This document shows positions 36,045 to 46,504 of a DNA stretch of 64,000 nt, piece by piece; the first letter of the stretch is position 1, and the number at the start of each line of letters is the position of its first letter. The position numbers were made by a program, and so were the translations under genes. Location: contig NZ_CP154859.1 of NCBI RefSeq assembly GCF_039614725.1, forward strand, positions 3,844,001 to 3,908,000, given 5' to 3'. Under the pieces are notes generated by a model. The model had not been told where the DNA came from. It did no database searches and saw nothing but the letters and a program-made list of their open reading frames with translations. The stretch comes from Thauera sp. JM12B12. Its GTDB lineage: Bacteria > Pseudomonadota > Gammaproteobacteria > Burkholderiales > Rhodocyclaceae.

Positions 36045-36713
36045 TCAGCGCGCGCGCGCGGACAAGGCCGCCGCGGCCAGCTCGGCGATGCGACCGAGAT
36101 ACAGCGTGCCCATCTCGGGATAGAAGCGCTCGGCCTCGGCACTGCCGAGCGCGAGCAGCCCGAAGCACCCCTCCGGCGCACGCAGCGGCATCAGCGCGAG
36201 GGAGCGGACGTGAGGTGCCGCCTCGCCGAACCAGCCCGCCACCTCGATGTTCTCCGGCGCACCGCAGTAGGGATGGCGCAGATTCTCGACGTGCCGGCGC
36301 GCGGCCTCGCTGACGCCGAAGGCGTCGGGATGGGCAACACCGCCCGCATCGGCGGTGGCCGTCGCCCCCCACAGCTTGAGACTGACGTGCGGAACGGCGA
36401 AGTCCTCGCGCAGGCTGTCGAACAAGGCCTGGCGCACGGCCTCGACACGGTCCGCCTGCAACAGTGCCACCGACAGACGGTGCACCTTGGCGCTGATGTC
36501 GTCATTCTCCTCGCCGAAGCGGATCAGCTCGGAGAGCTTGACCTCGAGCTGGCGGATCTTGTCGCGCAGGGCGTGGAGCTGGCGTTCGGCAAGCGAGATC
36601 GCCTGGCCGCCATGCTGCGGATGCGGCACCGTGAGCTCGGAGAACAGCTCATGGTGGTCGTTGAGGAAATCGGGGTGCTCGCGCAGGTAGCGCGCGACAT
36701 CTTCTGCATTCAT
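36045..36713 (-). CDS. DUF484 family protein (GAF-like)
   Basis: A 222-residue protein with the DUF484 start (MNAEDVARYLREHPDFLNDHHELFSELTVPH) and a coiled coil (about residues 35-65) followed by a GAF-like domain. Function is unknown, but the family is persistently found between dapF and xerC. It starts 134 bp after dapF and ends 29 bp before xerC, so it is likely cotranscribed. Confidence 0.9.
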   Translation of the reverse strand: MNAEDVARYLREHPDFLNDHHELFSELTVPHPQHGGQAISLAERQLHALRDKIRQLEVKLSELIRFGEENDDISAKVHRLSVALLQADRVEAVRQALFDSLREDFAVPHVSLKLWGATATADAGGVAHPDAFGVSEAARRHVENLRHPYCGAPENIEVAGWFGEAAPHVRSLALMPLRAPEGCFGLLALGSAEAERFYPEMGTLYLGRIAELAAAALSARAR

Positions 36714-36847
36714 CGGTACGGCTCCCGGCGGGGCACCCGGCGCCCCGCGCTGATCGTTCGTGGATGGCCGCCGCGCCCGGCGGGCGGCCTCGTTGCGCCG
36801 GCAAGGGGACTCGGCACGCGGCCGGGCACACCCGCGGACCGGCGGCG

Positions 36848-37681
36848 TCAGGCGAGCTCGATCTCGCCCTCGAAAACGGTGACCGCCGGCCCCGTCATGC
36901 GCACCGGCGCGCCCGGTCCCTCCCAGGCGATCTCCAGCTCACCGCCGCGGGTGTGCACCCGCACCGGCGTCTCCAGCAGACCGCGCAGGATGCCCGCAAC
37001 CACCGCCGCGCAGGCACCGGTGCCGCAGGCGAGCGTCTCGCCGGCGCCACGCTCGAACACGCGCAGGCGCGCCTCGTGCACATCCACCACCTGCAGGAAG
37101 CCGGCATTGACGCGCGCCGGGAAGCGCGCGTGGCGCTCGATCAGCGCGCCCTCCTCGGCCACCGGCGCGGCATCGACGTCGGCCACGACCTGCACCGCGT
37201 GCGGGTTGCCCATCGACACCGCGGTGATCGCCACCGTGCGCGCGCCGACCTGCAGCGGCTGCACCACGGCATCGGAGTCGGACACGAAGGGGATCTTCGC
37301 CGGCTCCAGCTCCGGCACGCCCATGTCCACGGTGACCAGGCCGTCGGCGCGCAGGCGCGGCGCGATGAGGCCGGACTTCGTCTCGACGCGGATCTCGTCC
37401 TTCGCGCTCAGGCCCTTGTCATGCACGAAGCGCACGAAGCAGCGCGCGCCATTGCCGCACTGCTCGACCTCGCCGCCGTCGGCATTGAAGATGCGGTAGC
37501 GGAAATCGACGTCCGGGCGGGAGGCCGGCTCGACCACCAGCAGCTGGTCGCAGCCGACGCCGAAGTGGCGGTCGGCGATCGTCCTGACCCGCTCCGGGGT
37601 CAGCTCGACCGGTGTGCGGGTGGCGTCGATGACGACGAAATCGTTGCCGAGGCCGTGCATCTTGGTGAAGCGCAGTTTCAT
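36848..37681 (-). CDS. dapF: Diaminopimelate epimerase
   Basis: A 277-residue DapF: N-terminus [20 protein letters not shown]; the two catalytic cysteines lie in [11 protein letters not shown] and [14 protein letters not shown]. It converts LL- to meso-diaminopimelate for lysine and peptidoglycan. The ATG at 37681 is the family start; the upstream open frame to 38431 lies over the acyltransferase gene. The start is 20 bp after the LpxL-type gene's stop. Confidence 0.97.
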   Translation of the reverse strand: MKLRFTKMHGLGNDFVVIDATRTPVELTPERVRTIADRHFGVGCDQLLVVEPASRPDVDFRYRIFNADGGEVEQCGNGARCFVRFVHDKGLSAKDEIRVETKSGLIAPRLRADGLVTVDMGVPELEPAKIPFVSDSDAVVQPLQVGARTVAITAVSMGNPHAVQVVADVDAAPVAEEGALIERHARFPARVNAGFLQVVDVHEARLRVFERGAGETLACGTGACAAVVAGILRGLLETPVRVHTRGGELEIAWEGPGAPVRMTGPAVTVFEGEIELA

Positions 37682-37701
37682 CGTGTCCTTCCAGTGATCC
37701 T

Positions 37702-38574
37702 TCAGTAGATCCGCGGCTCGCCCTCGGGTCGGGTCTTGAAGCGGCGGTGCACCCAGTAGTACTGCTCGGGCATGGTGCGCACCACGCCCTCGAGCCAGGC
37801 GTTCATGCGTCGGGTGTCGGCCTCGACGTCGTCGGTGGGATAGTCGGCCCAGGGCGCACCGAGCACGAGCACGTAGCCGCCACCGCCCGGCAGCATGCGC
37901 ACCACGCAGGGCACGACCGCGGCGCCGGCCAGCCGGGCGAGACGCGGCAAGCCGGTGATGGTGGCTGCCTGCACGCCGAAGAAGGGCACGAAGATCGACT
38001 CCTTGCGGCCGTAGTCGAGGTCGGGCAGGTAGTAGAACGGGCGGCCGGACTTCATCGCCTTGACCGTGGCGCGCACGCCGTCGTGGCGGGAGAGCAGCAG
38101 TTGGTCGTTGAAGCGGCTGCGACCGTGGTGCAGCCAATGATCGAAGACCTTGTCGCGCTGCGGCGAATAGACGCTGACGAAATCGCCCTCGAGCGTGAGC
38201 CGGGTGCCGGCCATGTCCAGACCGAGGAAGTGCGGCGCCAGCAGCAGCACCGGGCGGCCCTCGGCGCGCAGGCGCTGGAGGTGCTCGAGCCCGTCGATGC
38301 GCACCGTGGCGCGCAGGCGCTCGGGGCTGGCCCACCACGCCAGGCCGCGCTCGAGCATGCTGCGTCCGGTGAAGGCGAAATGACGCCGGGCCAGCGCGCG
38401 CCGCTCCGCCTCGGACAATTCGGGGAAGCACAGCCGCAGGTTGATCAGCGCCACCTTTCGCCGCGGCACCACCACCCAGTAGAGCAGCCAGCCGAAGCCC
38501 GTGCCGATGCGCGCCAGCACCGCCAGCGGCAGCCAGTGCAGCAGCCAGATCAGTCCGATGATGAGACGGCTCAT
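37702..38574 (-). CDS. LpxL/HtrB-family lysophospholipid acyltransferase (second of pair)
   Basis: A 290-residue membrane-anchored acyltransferase: N-terminal helix [24 protein letters not shown], catalytic HX4D-type [12 protein letters not shown] (His and Asp) and conserved [22 protein letters not shown]. It adds a secondary acyl chain to Kdo2-lipid A or a related lipid. It overlaps the upstream paralogue by 4 bp, so the two are translationally coupled. Confidence 0.88.
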   Translation of the reverse strand: MSRLIIGLIWLLHWLPLAVLARIGTGFGWLLYWVVVPRRKVALINLRLCFPELSEAERRALARRHFAFTGRSMLERGLAWWASPERLRATVRIDGLEHLQRLRAEGRPVLLLAPHFLGLDMAGTRLTLEGDFVSVYSPQRDKVFDHWLHHGRSRFNDQLLLSRHDGVRATVKAMKSGRPFYYLPDLDYGRKESIFVPFFGVQAATITGLPRLARLAGAAVVPCVVRMLPGGGGYVLVLGAPWADYPTDDVEADTRRMNAWLEGVVRTMPEQYYWVHRRFKTRPEGEPRIY

Positions 38575-39464
38575 GATGTGCGCTCCGCGTCCGCGTCCGC
38601 CTCGGCCTGCGGCGCCTCGTCCTCGCGCTCGCGGCGCGGCCCCTTGTAGCGGTTGTAGCCCCACAGGTACTGCTGCGGGCACTGCAGGATCATGCGCTCG
38701 ACCTCGCGGTTGATGATGGCGACGTCGGTGTCGAGCTCGCCGGTCAGCGCCTCGGTCGGCGCCTGCAGGCGGAACACGTAGCCCTCGCCGCGCGGCAGGC
38801 GCTCGGCCCAGGTATAGATCACGCGCACGCCCTTCACCGCCGCCAGGCGCGCGGCCAGCGTCATCGTCCACGCCGGCCTGCCGAAGAACGTGGACCACAC
38901 GCCCTCGCCGGCACCGGGCACCTGGTCGGGCAGCATGCCCACCGCCTCGTGGCTGCGCAGGGTCTTGACGAGCTTGCGCACGCCGGACAGATCGGCCGGC
39001 GCGGTGCGCATCTGGCCGCGTGCGCGCCCACCTTCCATCAGCGGCTGCAGCACTTCCTTGCGCGGCGGGCGATAGAGCACGGTGATCGGAATCTGCGCCG
39101 CGATGCACTGCGCGGTGATCTCGAAGCAGCCCAGGTGCGGGGTGATGAAGAGGATGCCGGCGCCATCCGCGCGCGCCGCCTCGACCAGCTCCCAGCCCTC
39201 GGTGCGCACCGCGCTCGCCACCACCTCGGCCGCCGGCCGGCCCCAGATGAAGGGCAGCTCGAGCGCCTGACGGCCGGCCTCGACCACGGCCGCACGCAGC
39301 ACCGCCTCGTCCTCGCGGCCGAGCGCGTTGAAGAGGTTCTCGCGCAGGCGGCGCGCATACGAGGGCGAGGCCTTGTAGGTCAGCCAGCCCGCCCAGCCAC
39401 CGATGCGGTGCAGCCACGGCAGCGGCAGACGGGACAGGAGGCGGAATAAGCTCTGGAACAACAC
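38571..39464 (-). CDS. LpxL/HtrB-family lysophospholipid acyltransferase (first of pair)
   Basis: A 297-residue paralogue of the following gene: [23 protein letters not shown], catalytic [10 protein letters not shown], and [26 protein letters not shown]. The open frame reaches 39605, but its first part is REP DNA. The GTG at 39464 ([10 protein letters not shown]) restores the family start, though no clear ribosome site precedes it. The two enzymes probably place the two secondary acyl chains of lipid A, matching MsbA's preference for hexa-acylated lipid A (inference). Confidence 0.83.
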   Translation of the reverse strand: MLFQSLFRLLSRLPLPWLHRIGGWAGWLTYKASPSYARRLRENLFNALGREDEAVLRAAVVEAGRQALELPFIWGRPAAEVVASAVRTEGWELVEAARADGAGILFITPHLGCFEITAQCIAAQIPITVLYRPPRKEVLQPLMEGGRARGQMRTAPADLSGVRKLVKTLRSHEAVGMLPDQVPGAGEGVWSTFFGRPAWTMTLAARLAAVKGVRVIYTWAERLPRGEGYVFRLQAPTEALTGELDTDVAIINREVERMILQCPQQYLWGYNRYKGPRREREDEAPQAEADADAERTS

Positions 39465-39537
39465 GAACGGGGTTCCGTAAAAGTGGCCTGAGCGTCGCGG
39501 AAACGACAATGATGGCTTGCGTGAGCGGCGATGACCC

Positions 39538-39605
39538 GCGAGAGCGGACTTGCCCGCGCAGATCGGTCGCTCGGTCGCGGCAATCGCGGGCAAGCCCGCT
39601 CCCAT
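39538..39605. repeat. REP-family palindromic pair
   Basis: GCGAGAGCGGACTTGCCCGC at the left and CGCGGGCAAGCCCGCTCCC near the right end. It lies between the divergent acyltransferase and metK transcription units. Copy 5 of nine. Confidence 0.75.
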
Positions 39606-39637
39606 GGCGAGACGAAAATCACGATCCGGCCCGAATG

Positions 39638-39667
39638 CTTACACAGCCAGCCGCTTCGGTCTATAAT
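39638..39667 (+). promoter_or_regulatory. metK promoter
   Basis: -10 TATAAT at 39662-39667, with -35-like CTTACA at 39638-39643 and an 18-bp spacer. A start near 39674 gives a leader of about 160 nt before the metK ATG. Confidence 0.65.
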
Positions 39668-39673
39668 CCGCGC

Positions 39674-39819
39674 TTCTCCGCCGAGTTAACTCGACAACTT
39701 GCAGGGCGGCGCGGTGCCTGGAGGGCCTCGCAAAAATACTGCTAAAGCGTCGGCTGCTCGACGAAATCCCCGGAGCTGGCCGCAGACGCAAGGCCACGGC
39801 TTACGGGGATTTTTGTTTT
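39674..39819 (+). promoter_or_regulatory. Structured metK leader RNA ending in an attenuator-like terminator
   Basis: The roughly 145-nt leader contains a small CGAG-TTAA-CTCG hairpin, a CGTCG/CGACG hairpin (39748-39763) and a long terminator-type stem. AAATCCCCG (39764-39772) pairs with CGGGGATTT (39804-39812), enclosing AGC/GCT and TGGCC/GGCCA pairs, and the stem runs straight into a T-tract (39810-39819). The metK ribosome site AAGGAG follows at 39821. A terminator between promoter and ribosome site implies conditional read-through. I do not recognise a named riboswitch class here. Confidence 0.65.
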
Positions 39820-39833
39820 CAAGGAGCAGCACC

Positions 39834-40997
39834 ATGGCAGCGTTTCTCTTCACCTCCGAATCGGTCTCCGAAGGCCATCCCGACAAGGTCGCCGACCAGG
39901 TCTCCGACGGCGTGCTCGACGCCATCCTGGCCGAAGACCCGAAGGCGCGCGTCGCCTGCGAGACGCTGGTGTCCACCGGCCTCGTCGTGATCTCGGGCGA
40001 GATCACCACCACCGCCCACCCCAACTACCGCGAGATCGCGCAGGACGTCATCCGCCGCATCGGCTACGACAACTCCGACATCGGCTTCGACTACAAGAGC
40101 TGCGCGGTACTGGCGGCGATCAACCGCCAGTCGCCCGACATCGCCCAGGGCGTCAATGCCGCCAACGACGACCCGCTCGACCAGGGCGCGGGCGACCAGG
40201 GCCTGATGTTCGGCTACGCCACCAACGAGACCGACAGCCTGATGCCGCTGCCGATCTACTACGCCCACCGCGTCATGCAGCGCCAGGCCGAGGTGCGCAA
40301 GGACGGCCGCCTGCCGTGGCTGCGCCCGGACGCCAAGAGCCAGATCACCGTGAAGTACGTCGACGGCAAGCCGGTGGCGATCGACACCGTGGTGGTGTCC
40401 ACCCAGCACGACCCCGACGTCACCCAGGAGCAGATCCGCGAGGCGGTGATCGAGCTGATCATCAAGCCGGTGCTGCCGCCCGAGCTGATGCAGGGCAACG
40501 TTCGCTACCTGGTGAACCCCACCGGCCGCTTCGTGGTCGGCGGTCCGCACGGCGACTGCGGCCTCACCGGGCGCAAGATCATCGTCGACACCTATGGCGG
40601 CGCGGCCCACCACGGCGGCGGCGCGTTCTCGGGCAAGGACCCGTCCAAGGTCGACCGCTCGGCCGCCTACGCCGGCCGCTACGTGGCCAAGAACATCGTC
40701 GCCGCCGGCCTCGCCGACAAGTGCGAGGTGCAGGTGGCCTACGCGATCGGCGTGGCGCGCCCGGTGTCGCTGATGGTCAACACCTTCGGCACCGGCAGGA
40801 TCGCCGACGAGAAGATCGTCGACCTGATCGGCAAGCACTTCGACCTGCGTCCGAAGGCCATCATCCAGACGCTCGACCTGCTGCGCCCGATCTACTCGCG
40901 CACCGCGGCCTACGGTCACTTCGGTCGCGACGAGCCGGAGTTCTCGTGGGAGCAGACCGACAAGGCCGCCGCGCTGCGCGCCGACGCGGGGCTCTGA
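39834..40997 (+). CDS. metK: S-adenosylmethionine synthetase
   Basis: A 387-residue enzyme making SAM from methionine and ATP: N-terminus [23 protein letters not shown], the methionine/ATP loop [12 protein letters not shown], and [21 protein letters not shown] plus [20 protein letters not shown]. The ATG at 39834 has AAGGAG 7 nt upstream; the open frame from 39699 covers the leader. Together with ahcY and metF downstream it forms a SAM-cycle neighbourhood. Confidence 0.97.
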   Translation: MAAFLFTSESVSEGHPDKVADQVSDGVLDAILAEDPKARVACETLVSTGLVVISGEITTTAHPNYREIAQDVIRRIGYDNSDIGFDYKSCAVLAAINRQSPDIAQGVNAANDDPLDQGAGDQGLMFGYATNETDSLMPLPIYYAHRVMQRQAEVRKDGRLPWLRPDAKSQITVKYVDGKPVAIDTVVVSTQHDPDVTQEQIREAVIELIIKPVLPPELMQGNVRYLVNPTGRFVVGGPHGDCGLTGRKIIVDTYGGAAHHGGGAFSGKDPSKVDRSAAYAGRYVAKNIVAAGLADKCEVQVAYAIGVARPVSLMVNTFGTGRIADEKIVDLIGKHFDLRPKAIIQTLDLLRPIYSRTAAYGHFGRDEPEFSWEQTDKAAALRADAGL

Positions 40998-41027
40998 GCG
41001 GCCGGGCGGGCGGCGCCTGCCTCGTCC

Positions 41028-41093
41028 GTGGGAGCGGGCTTGCCCGCGAAAGCAGCGTCTGAGCGCGATGTTCGCGGGCAAGCCCGCTCCCAT
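41028..41093. repeat. REP-family palindromic pair
   Basis: GTGGGAGCGGGCTTGCCCGC and its complement ending at 41093, right after metK. It may form the 3' end of the metK mRNA. Copy 6 of nine. The remaining 41094-41209 holds nothing recognisable. Confidence 0.85.
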
Positions 41094-41209
41094 GGATCAG
41101 CGACGTCCGCGGAGCATGGCTTCCCACAGAATCTATCCCCGGAACCCCACACCATCCCACGCGCTCCGACCCGTGTGTCACCACATTCTTGCGGCCACAG
41201 AGTTTCTCC

Positions 41210-42289
41210 ATGCTTGAACAAGTCCTGATGTTCGCCCTCGGCCTGGTCGTCCTCGTCATCGGCGCCGACGTGCTCGTGCGCGGTGCCTCGCGACTGGCCG
41301 TCTCCTTCGGCGTCTCGCCCCTGGTGGTCGGCCTCACCGTGGTCGCCTTCGGCACCAGCGCGCCGGAGATGGCGGTGTCGGTGGGCTCGGCGCTGTCGGG
41401 CAGCCCCGACCTGGCGATCGGCAACGTGGTCGGCAGCAACATCGCCAACATCCTGCTCATCCTCGGCATCTCGGCGCTGATCACGCCACTGCTGGTCGAT
41501 GAACAGATCATCCGCCAGGAGATCCCGATCATGATCGGCGCCTCGGCGCTGCTGGTGGTGATGGCGCTCGACGGCAACATCGGGCTGCTGGAGTCGATCG
41601 CGCTGTTCGTGCTGGTGATCGCCTACACGGTGTTCCTGGTCGTGCAGTCGCGGCGGGCGTCGAAGAACGTTCAGGACGAGTTCGAGACCGAGATCCCGAC
41701 CTCGAACTGGGATCGCCACTGGAGCGTGCAGCTGGCGCTGATCGGGGTCGGCCTGGCGATGCTGGTGGTGGGCGCGGACTGGCTGGTGGATTCGGCCGTC
41801 GCCTTCGCGCGCGCCTTCGGTGTCAGCGACCTGGTGATCGGCCTCACGGTGGTTGCGGTCGGCACCTCGATGCCCGAGATCGCCACCTCGATCGTCGCCG
41901 CCATCCGCGGCCAGCGCGACATCGCGGTGGGCAACGTGGTGGGCAGCAACGTGTTCAACATCCTCGCGGTGCTCGGTCTCACCGGCATCGTCTCGGGCGC
42001 GGGCCTGCCGGTATCGGAGGCGGCGCGCAACTTCGACCTGTGGGTGATGCTGGCGGTGGCCTTCGCCTGCCTGCCGATCATGATCACCGGACGCGAGATC
42101 GCGCGCTGGGAAGGCGGCGTGTTCCTCGCCTACTACGCGGTGTATACGTCCTGGCTGATCCTGCAGGCCCAGCAGCATGCCAGCCTGCCGGCCTTCTCCG
42201 GGATCATGCTCGGCTATGTGATGCCGCTCACGGTGATCACCATCGTGGTCAGCATCGTGCGCAGCAACGGCAGGCGCAGCGACACCTGA
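41210..42289 (+). CDS. Calcium/sodium antiporter, YrbG-like
   Basis: A 359-residue CaCA-family exchanger with two inverted-topology halves of about five helices each. The ion-binding alpha repeats are duplicated: GTSAPEMAVS with GNVVGSNIANILLILG, and GTSMPEIATS with GNVVGSNVFNILAVLG. A cytoplasmic loop separates them (RRASKNVQDEFETEIPTSNWD). It should extrude Ca2+ (or K+) in exchange for Na+ or H+. The ATG at 41210 gives the family start; no strong ribosome site is seen. Confidence 0.92.
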   Translation: MLEQVLMFALGLVVLVIGADVLVRGASRLAVSFGVSPLVVGLTVVAFGTSAPEMAVSVGSALSGSPDLAIGNVVGSNIANILLILGISALITPLLVDEQIIRQEIPIMIGASALLVVMALDGNIGLLESIALFVLVIAYTVFLVVQSRRASKNVQDEFETEIPTSNWDRHWSVQLALIGVGLAMLVVGADWLVDSAVAFARAFGVSDLVIGLTVVAVGTSMPEIATSIVAAIRGQRDIAVGNVVGSNVFNILAVLGLTGIVSGAGLPVSEAARNFDLWVMLAVAFACLPIMITGREIARWEGGVFLAYYAVYTSWLILQAQQHASLPAFSGIMLGYVMPLTVITIVVSIVRSNGRRSDT

Positions 42290-42301
42290 CCGGGCTGAAC
42301 C

Positions 42302-42368
42302 GTGGGAGCGGGCTTGCCGGCGAACATCGGCGGCTGAACGCCACATTCGCGGGCAAGCCCGCTCCCAC
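42302..42368. repeat. REP-family palindromic pair
   Basis: GTGGGAGCGGGCTTGCCGGC left and CGCGGGCAAGCCCGCTCCCAC right. It lies between the antiporter and the ahcY promoter. Copy 7 of nine. Confidence 0.85.
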
Positions 42369-42380
42369 TGCAGTTTGCTT

Positions 42381-42389
42381 TGCTATAAT
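42381..42389 (+). promoter_or_regulatory. ahcY promoter, extended -10
   Basis: TGC followed by TATAAT at 42384-42389 is a perfect extended -10. No convincing -35 precedes it because the REP ends at 42368. Transcription would start near 42396, at the riboswitch. Confidence 0.65.
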
Positions 42390-42398
42390 CCGCGTGTT

Positions 42399-42498
42399 TT
42401 CCGAGGAGCGCTGCGAGGCGCCGGCCGCATCCCCTGCTGCCAGGCCCCCAGGCTCGGACCCCGCCGCCCGGCGGGTTGCAGTACAACGGCGCTCACCC
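42399..42498 (+). promoter_or_regulatory. S-adenosylhomocysteine (SAH) riboswitch
   Basis: It matches the SAH aptamer pattern: CCGAGGAGCGCTGC at the 5' end, CCAGGCTCGGA in the middle and CAACGGCGCTCACC at the 3' end. CCGAG (42401-42405) pairs with CTCGG (42453-42457), and GAGCGC (42406-42411) with GCGCTC (42489-42494); a CCGCC/GGCGG hairpin fills the variable part. GCTCACCC (42491-42498) can instead pair with GGGTGAGC (42536-42543), a likely expression switch. In known cases SAH binding turns ahcY on so that toxic SAH is removed. Confidence 0.9.
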
Positions 42499-42603
42499 TG
42501 CTAATCGTCTTAAACCCTGCCGGGTTCGGGATGTCGGGTGAGCTCCCTGCAGTGCCATGCTGCCCTCCCCCACCTCTCGCCCGGCCATAGCATGGAGCTT
42601 CAC

Positions 42604-44019
<1,416 letters not shown>

Positions 44020-44029
44020 TGCCGCGCCG

Positions 44030-44071
44030 GCGCCGCGGGCAGGCGCTTTCCAGGCCACCCGCCCGCGGCGC
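44030..44071 (+). terminator. GC-rich hairpin after ahcY
   Basis: GCGCCGCGGGC (44030-44040) and GCCCGCGGCGC (44061-44071) form a perfect 11-bp stem with a 20-nt loop. No T-tract follows, so it may pause or protect the ahcY 3' end rather than terminate fully. Confidence 0.45.
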
Positions 44072-44089
44072 GCAACGAGGAGGATCAGC

Positions 44090-44746
44090 ATGCCGTACCC
44101 GAGGGTTCGCCATACCCGGGTGGAGGACATCCCTGCCCTGATCGCGCTGCAGGCGCGCGTTTACCCGAGCATCCCGCCCTGGAACCGACGCAAGCTGCGC
44201 GAGCAGCTCGACGTGTTCCCGCAGGGCCAGATCGTGGTCGAGACCGAGGACGGCGTGGTCGGCTGCGCGAGCGCGCTGATCGTGCTGTGGGACGACTGGG
44301 CCGAGTCCCACACCTGGCGCGAGATCACCGGTGCCGGCACCTTCGACCAGCACAACCCGGACGGCCGCACGCTGTACGGCGCCGAGGTCTTCGTCGACCC
44401 CGAGATGCGCGGCCTGGGGCTCGGCCATCTGCTGTACGAGGGCCGGCGCAACCTGTGCCGGGCGATGAACCTCAAGCGCATCATCGCCTGCGGCCGGCTG
44501 CCGGGCTACGCCGCGCATGCCGACGCGATGAGCGCCGAGTTCTACGCGCAGAAGGTGGTCTGGGGCGACCTCACCGACCCGGTGCTGAGCTTCCAGCTGC
44601 GCGAAGGCTTCTCGTATTGCGGCGTGATCCCCGACTACCTGCCCGAAGACGTCGAATCGCACGGCAACGCCTCGCTGATCGTGTGGCTCAACCCCGACTA
44701 CGACCCCACCCGGCCCACCGAAATCAAGGAGGACATCCAGCCATGA
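44090..44746 (+). CDS. GNAT-family N-acetyltransferase
   Basis: A 218-residue acetyltransferase: VRHTRVEDIPALIALQARVYP, then the acetyl-CoA binding region AEVFVDPEMRGLGLGHLLYEGRRNLCRAM (R/Q-x-x-G-x-G/A-like). The acceptor is unknown. It overlaps the downstream nitrilase-type gene by 4 bp. In many bacteria these two domains are joined in one polypeptide, so the two proteins likely act on one pathway or as a complex (inference). Confidence 0.88.
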   Translation: MPYPRVRHTRVEDIPALIALQARVYPSIPPWNRRKLREQLDVFPQGQIVVETEDGVVGCASALIVLWDDWAESHTWREITGAGTFDQHNPDGRTLYGAEVFVDPEMRGLGLGHLLYEGRRNLCRAMNLKRIIACGRLPGYAAHADAMSAEFYAQKVVWGDLTDPVLSFQLREGFSYCGVIPDYLPEDVESHGNASLIVWLNPDYDPTRPTEIKEDIQP

Positions 44747-45618
44747 TCGTACGAATCGCCGCCGTTCAGTATCTGCTGCGCTCCATCCACGACTGGGCGG
44801 GCTTCGAGAACCAGGTGCGCTTCATCATGAAGGCCGCCGGCGACTACAAGCCGCAGTTCGTGCTCCTGCCCGAGATCTTCACCACCCAGCTGCTGTCCTT
44901 CATGGACACCACCGACGTCAGCGCCGCCGTGCGCAACATGAACGACTACACCCGGCGCTACAAGGACCTGATGCTCGAGCTGGCGCACGACTGGGACGTG
45001 CACCTCATCGGCGGCAGCCACCCCACGCTGCACGAGGACGGCCGCCTGCTCAACACCGCCTACTACTTCACCCCGGGCGGCGAGATCTTCGAGCAGGACA
45101 AGATCCACCGCACGCGCTGGGAGCGCGAGAAGTGGAGCACCGACGCCGGCGACCAGCTGCGCCTGTTCGAGACGCCCTTCGGGCGCATCGCCATCCTGAT
45201 CTGCTACGACATCGAGTTCCCCGAACTGGCGCGCATGGTGTGCGAGGCGGGCGCCGACATCCTGTTCGTGCCCTCGTGCACCGACGACCGCCAGGGCTTC
45301 CTGCGCGTGCGCTACTGCTGCCACGCGCGCGCGATCGAGAACCAGGTCTTCGTGGCGATGACCAGCACCGTGGGCAACCTGCCGGTCGAGGGCCTGGGCC
45401 TGCACTACGGCCAGGCGAGCATCATCACGCCCTCGGACTTCCCCTTCGCGCGCGACGGCATCGCCGCCGAGGGGACGCCCAACATCGAGCAGATCGTGGT
45501 CGCCGACGTCGACCTCAAGGACCTCGAGAGCAACCGCCTGAACGGCACGACCATCCCGCTCTACGACAAGCGCAAGGACGTCTACGAGCATCCCGTCGAA
45601 GTCGTGAAGATCGGCTGA
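44743..45618 (+). CDS. Carbon-nitrogen hydrolase (nitrilase superfamily)
   Basis: A 291-residue amidase with the nitrilase Glu-Lys-Cys triad in LLPEIFTTQ (Glu), DKIHRTRWEREKW (Lys) and ILICYDIEFPE (Cys). It starts at the ATG 44743 with AAGGAGGA 8 bp upstream, inside the end of the GNAT gene (ATGA overlap). It probably hydrolyses an amide or N-carbamoyl substrate; the partner acetyltransferase suggests acetylation or deacylation of a small amine metabolite (inference). Confidence 0.9.
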   Translation: MIVRIAAVQYLLRSIHDWAGFENQVRFIMKAAGDYKPQFVLLPEIFTTQLLSFMDTTDVSAAVRNMNDYTRRYKDLMLELAHDWDVHLIGGSHPTLHEDGRLLNTAYYFTPGGEIFEQDKIHRTRWEREKWSTDAGDQLRLFETPFGRIAILICYDIEFPELARMVCEAGADILFVPSCTDDRQGFLRVRYCCHARAIENQVFVAMTSTVGNLPVEGLGLHYGQASIITPSDFPFARDGIAAEGTPNIEQIVVADVDLKDLESNRLNGTTIPLYDKRKDVYEHPVEVVKIG

Positions 45619-45625
45619 GGCGCGC

Positions 45626-46504
45626 TTGAAGTCCTTCCACCGCCGCAGCAGCCGCCCTGCCCCCGCGCCGCACCCGCACACCGCCGCCCCGGCCGGGCAC
45701 GGATTGCCGCGGGCCGACCACCTGCTCGTCGAGCAGGGCCTGGCGCCCTCGCGCACCACGGCGCGCGCCCTGATCGAGGCCGGCCGGGTGAGCTGCGAGG
45801 GCAAGCCGGTGACCAAGCCCGCCCAGCTCCTGCCGCCATCGGCGCGGCTGGCGGTCACGCCCGACCCCGACGACCGCTTCGTGTCGCGCGGCGGGCTCAA
45901 GCTCGCCGGTGCGCTCGCGCACACCGGACTGGACGTGCGCGGCTTCACCTGCCTGGACGTCGGCCAATCCACCGGCGGCTTCACCGACTGCCTGCTGCAG
46001 GCGGGCGCGGCCAGGGTCGTCGGCATCGAGGTTGGCCACGGCCAGCTCCACCCCCGGCTGCGGCAGGACGCGCGCAGCGTCACGCTGGAAGGCGTGAACG
46101 CCCGCCACCTGTGCGCCGCCGAGCTGGGCGAACACATGCCGGCACGCGGCTTCGATCTCATCGTCTGCGACGCCAGCTTCATCTCGCTCACCCTGCTGCT
46201 GCCGCAGTGGCCGGCACTGCTCGCGCCGGGCGGCCATGTCCTCGCGCTGGTCAAGCCGCAGTTCGAGGTCGGCCCGCAGGGCCTGGCCAAGGGCGGCATC
46301 GTGCGCAATAGCGCGCTCCATGCCGAAGTCGAGGCCCGCATCCGAACGGCCGCACGCGCAGCCGGCATCGACATCGTCGACTGGTTCGACTCGCCGATCA
46401 CCGGCGGCGACGGCAACCGTGAATTCCTTTTCCATGGCGTGGCCGCTGCGCCCGCTTTTCCAGCCTCGTCCCGAGCTGTCACCCCCCGCCCCGTAAGCTC
46501 ATGA
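45626..46504 (+). CDS. TlyA-family rRNA 2'-O-methyltransferase
   Basis: A 292-residue protein with an N-terminal S4 RNA-binding domain (RADHLLVEQGLAPSRTTARALIEAGRVSCEGKPV) and a FtsJ-like Rossmann methyltransferase (FVSRGGLKLAGALA, CLDVGQSTGGFTDCLLQAGA, LIVCDASFISL, ALVKPQFEVG). Homologues methylate 16S and/or 23S rRNA cytidines; some are also called haemolysins. The only upstream start is the TTG at 45626, 8 bp after the nitrilase stop. The stop overlaps metF by 4 bp. Confidence 0.88.
   Translation: MKSFHRRSSRPAPAPHPHTAAPAGHGLPRADHLLVEQGLAPSRTTARALIEAGRVSCEGKPVTKPAQLLPPSARLAVTPDPDDRFVSRGGLKLAGALAHTGLDVRGFTCLDVGQSTGGFTDCLLQAGAARVVGIEVGHGQLHPRLRQDARSVTLEGVNARHLCAAELGEHMPARGFDLIVCDASFISLTLLLPQWPALLAPGGHVLALVKPQFEVGPQGLAKGGIVRNSALHAEVEARIRTAARAAGIDIVDWFDSPITGGDGNREFLFHGVAAAPAFPASSRAVTPRPVSS

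Noticed and set aside
39674..39833. Calling the metK leader a SAM-I or SAM-II riboswitch
   Set aside because: I cannot find the conserved core or kink-turn of SAM-I or the compact pseudoknot of SAM-II, so it is left unclassified.
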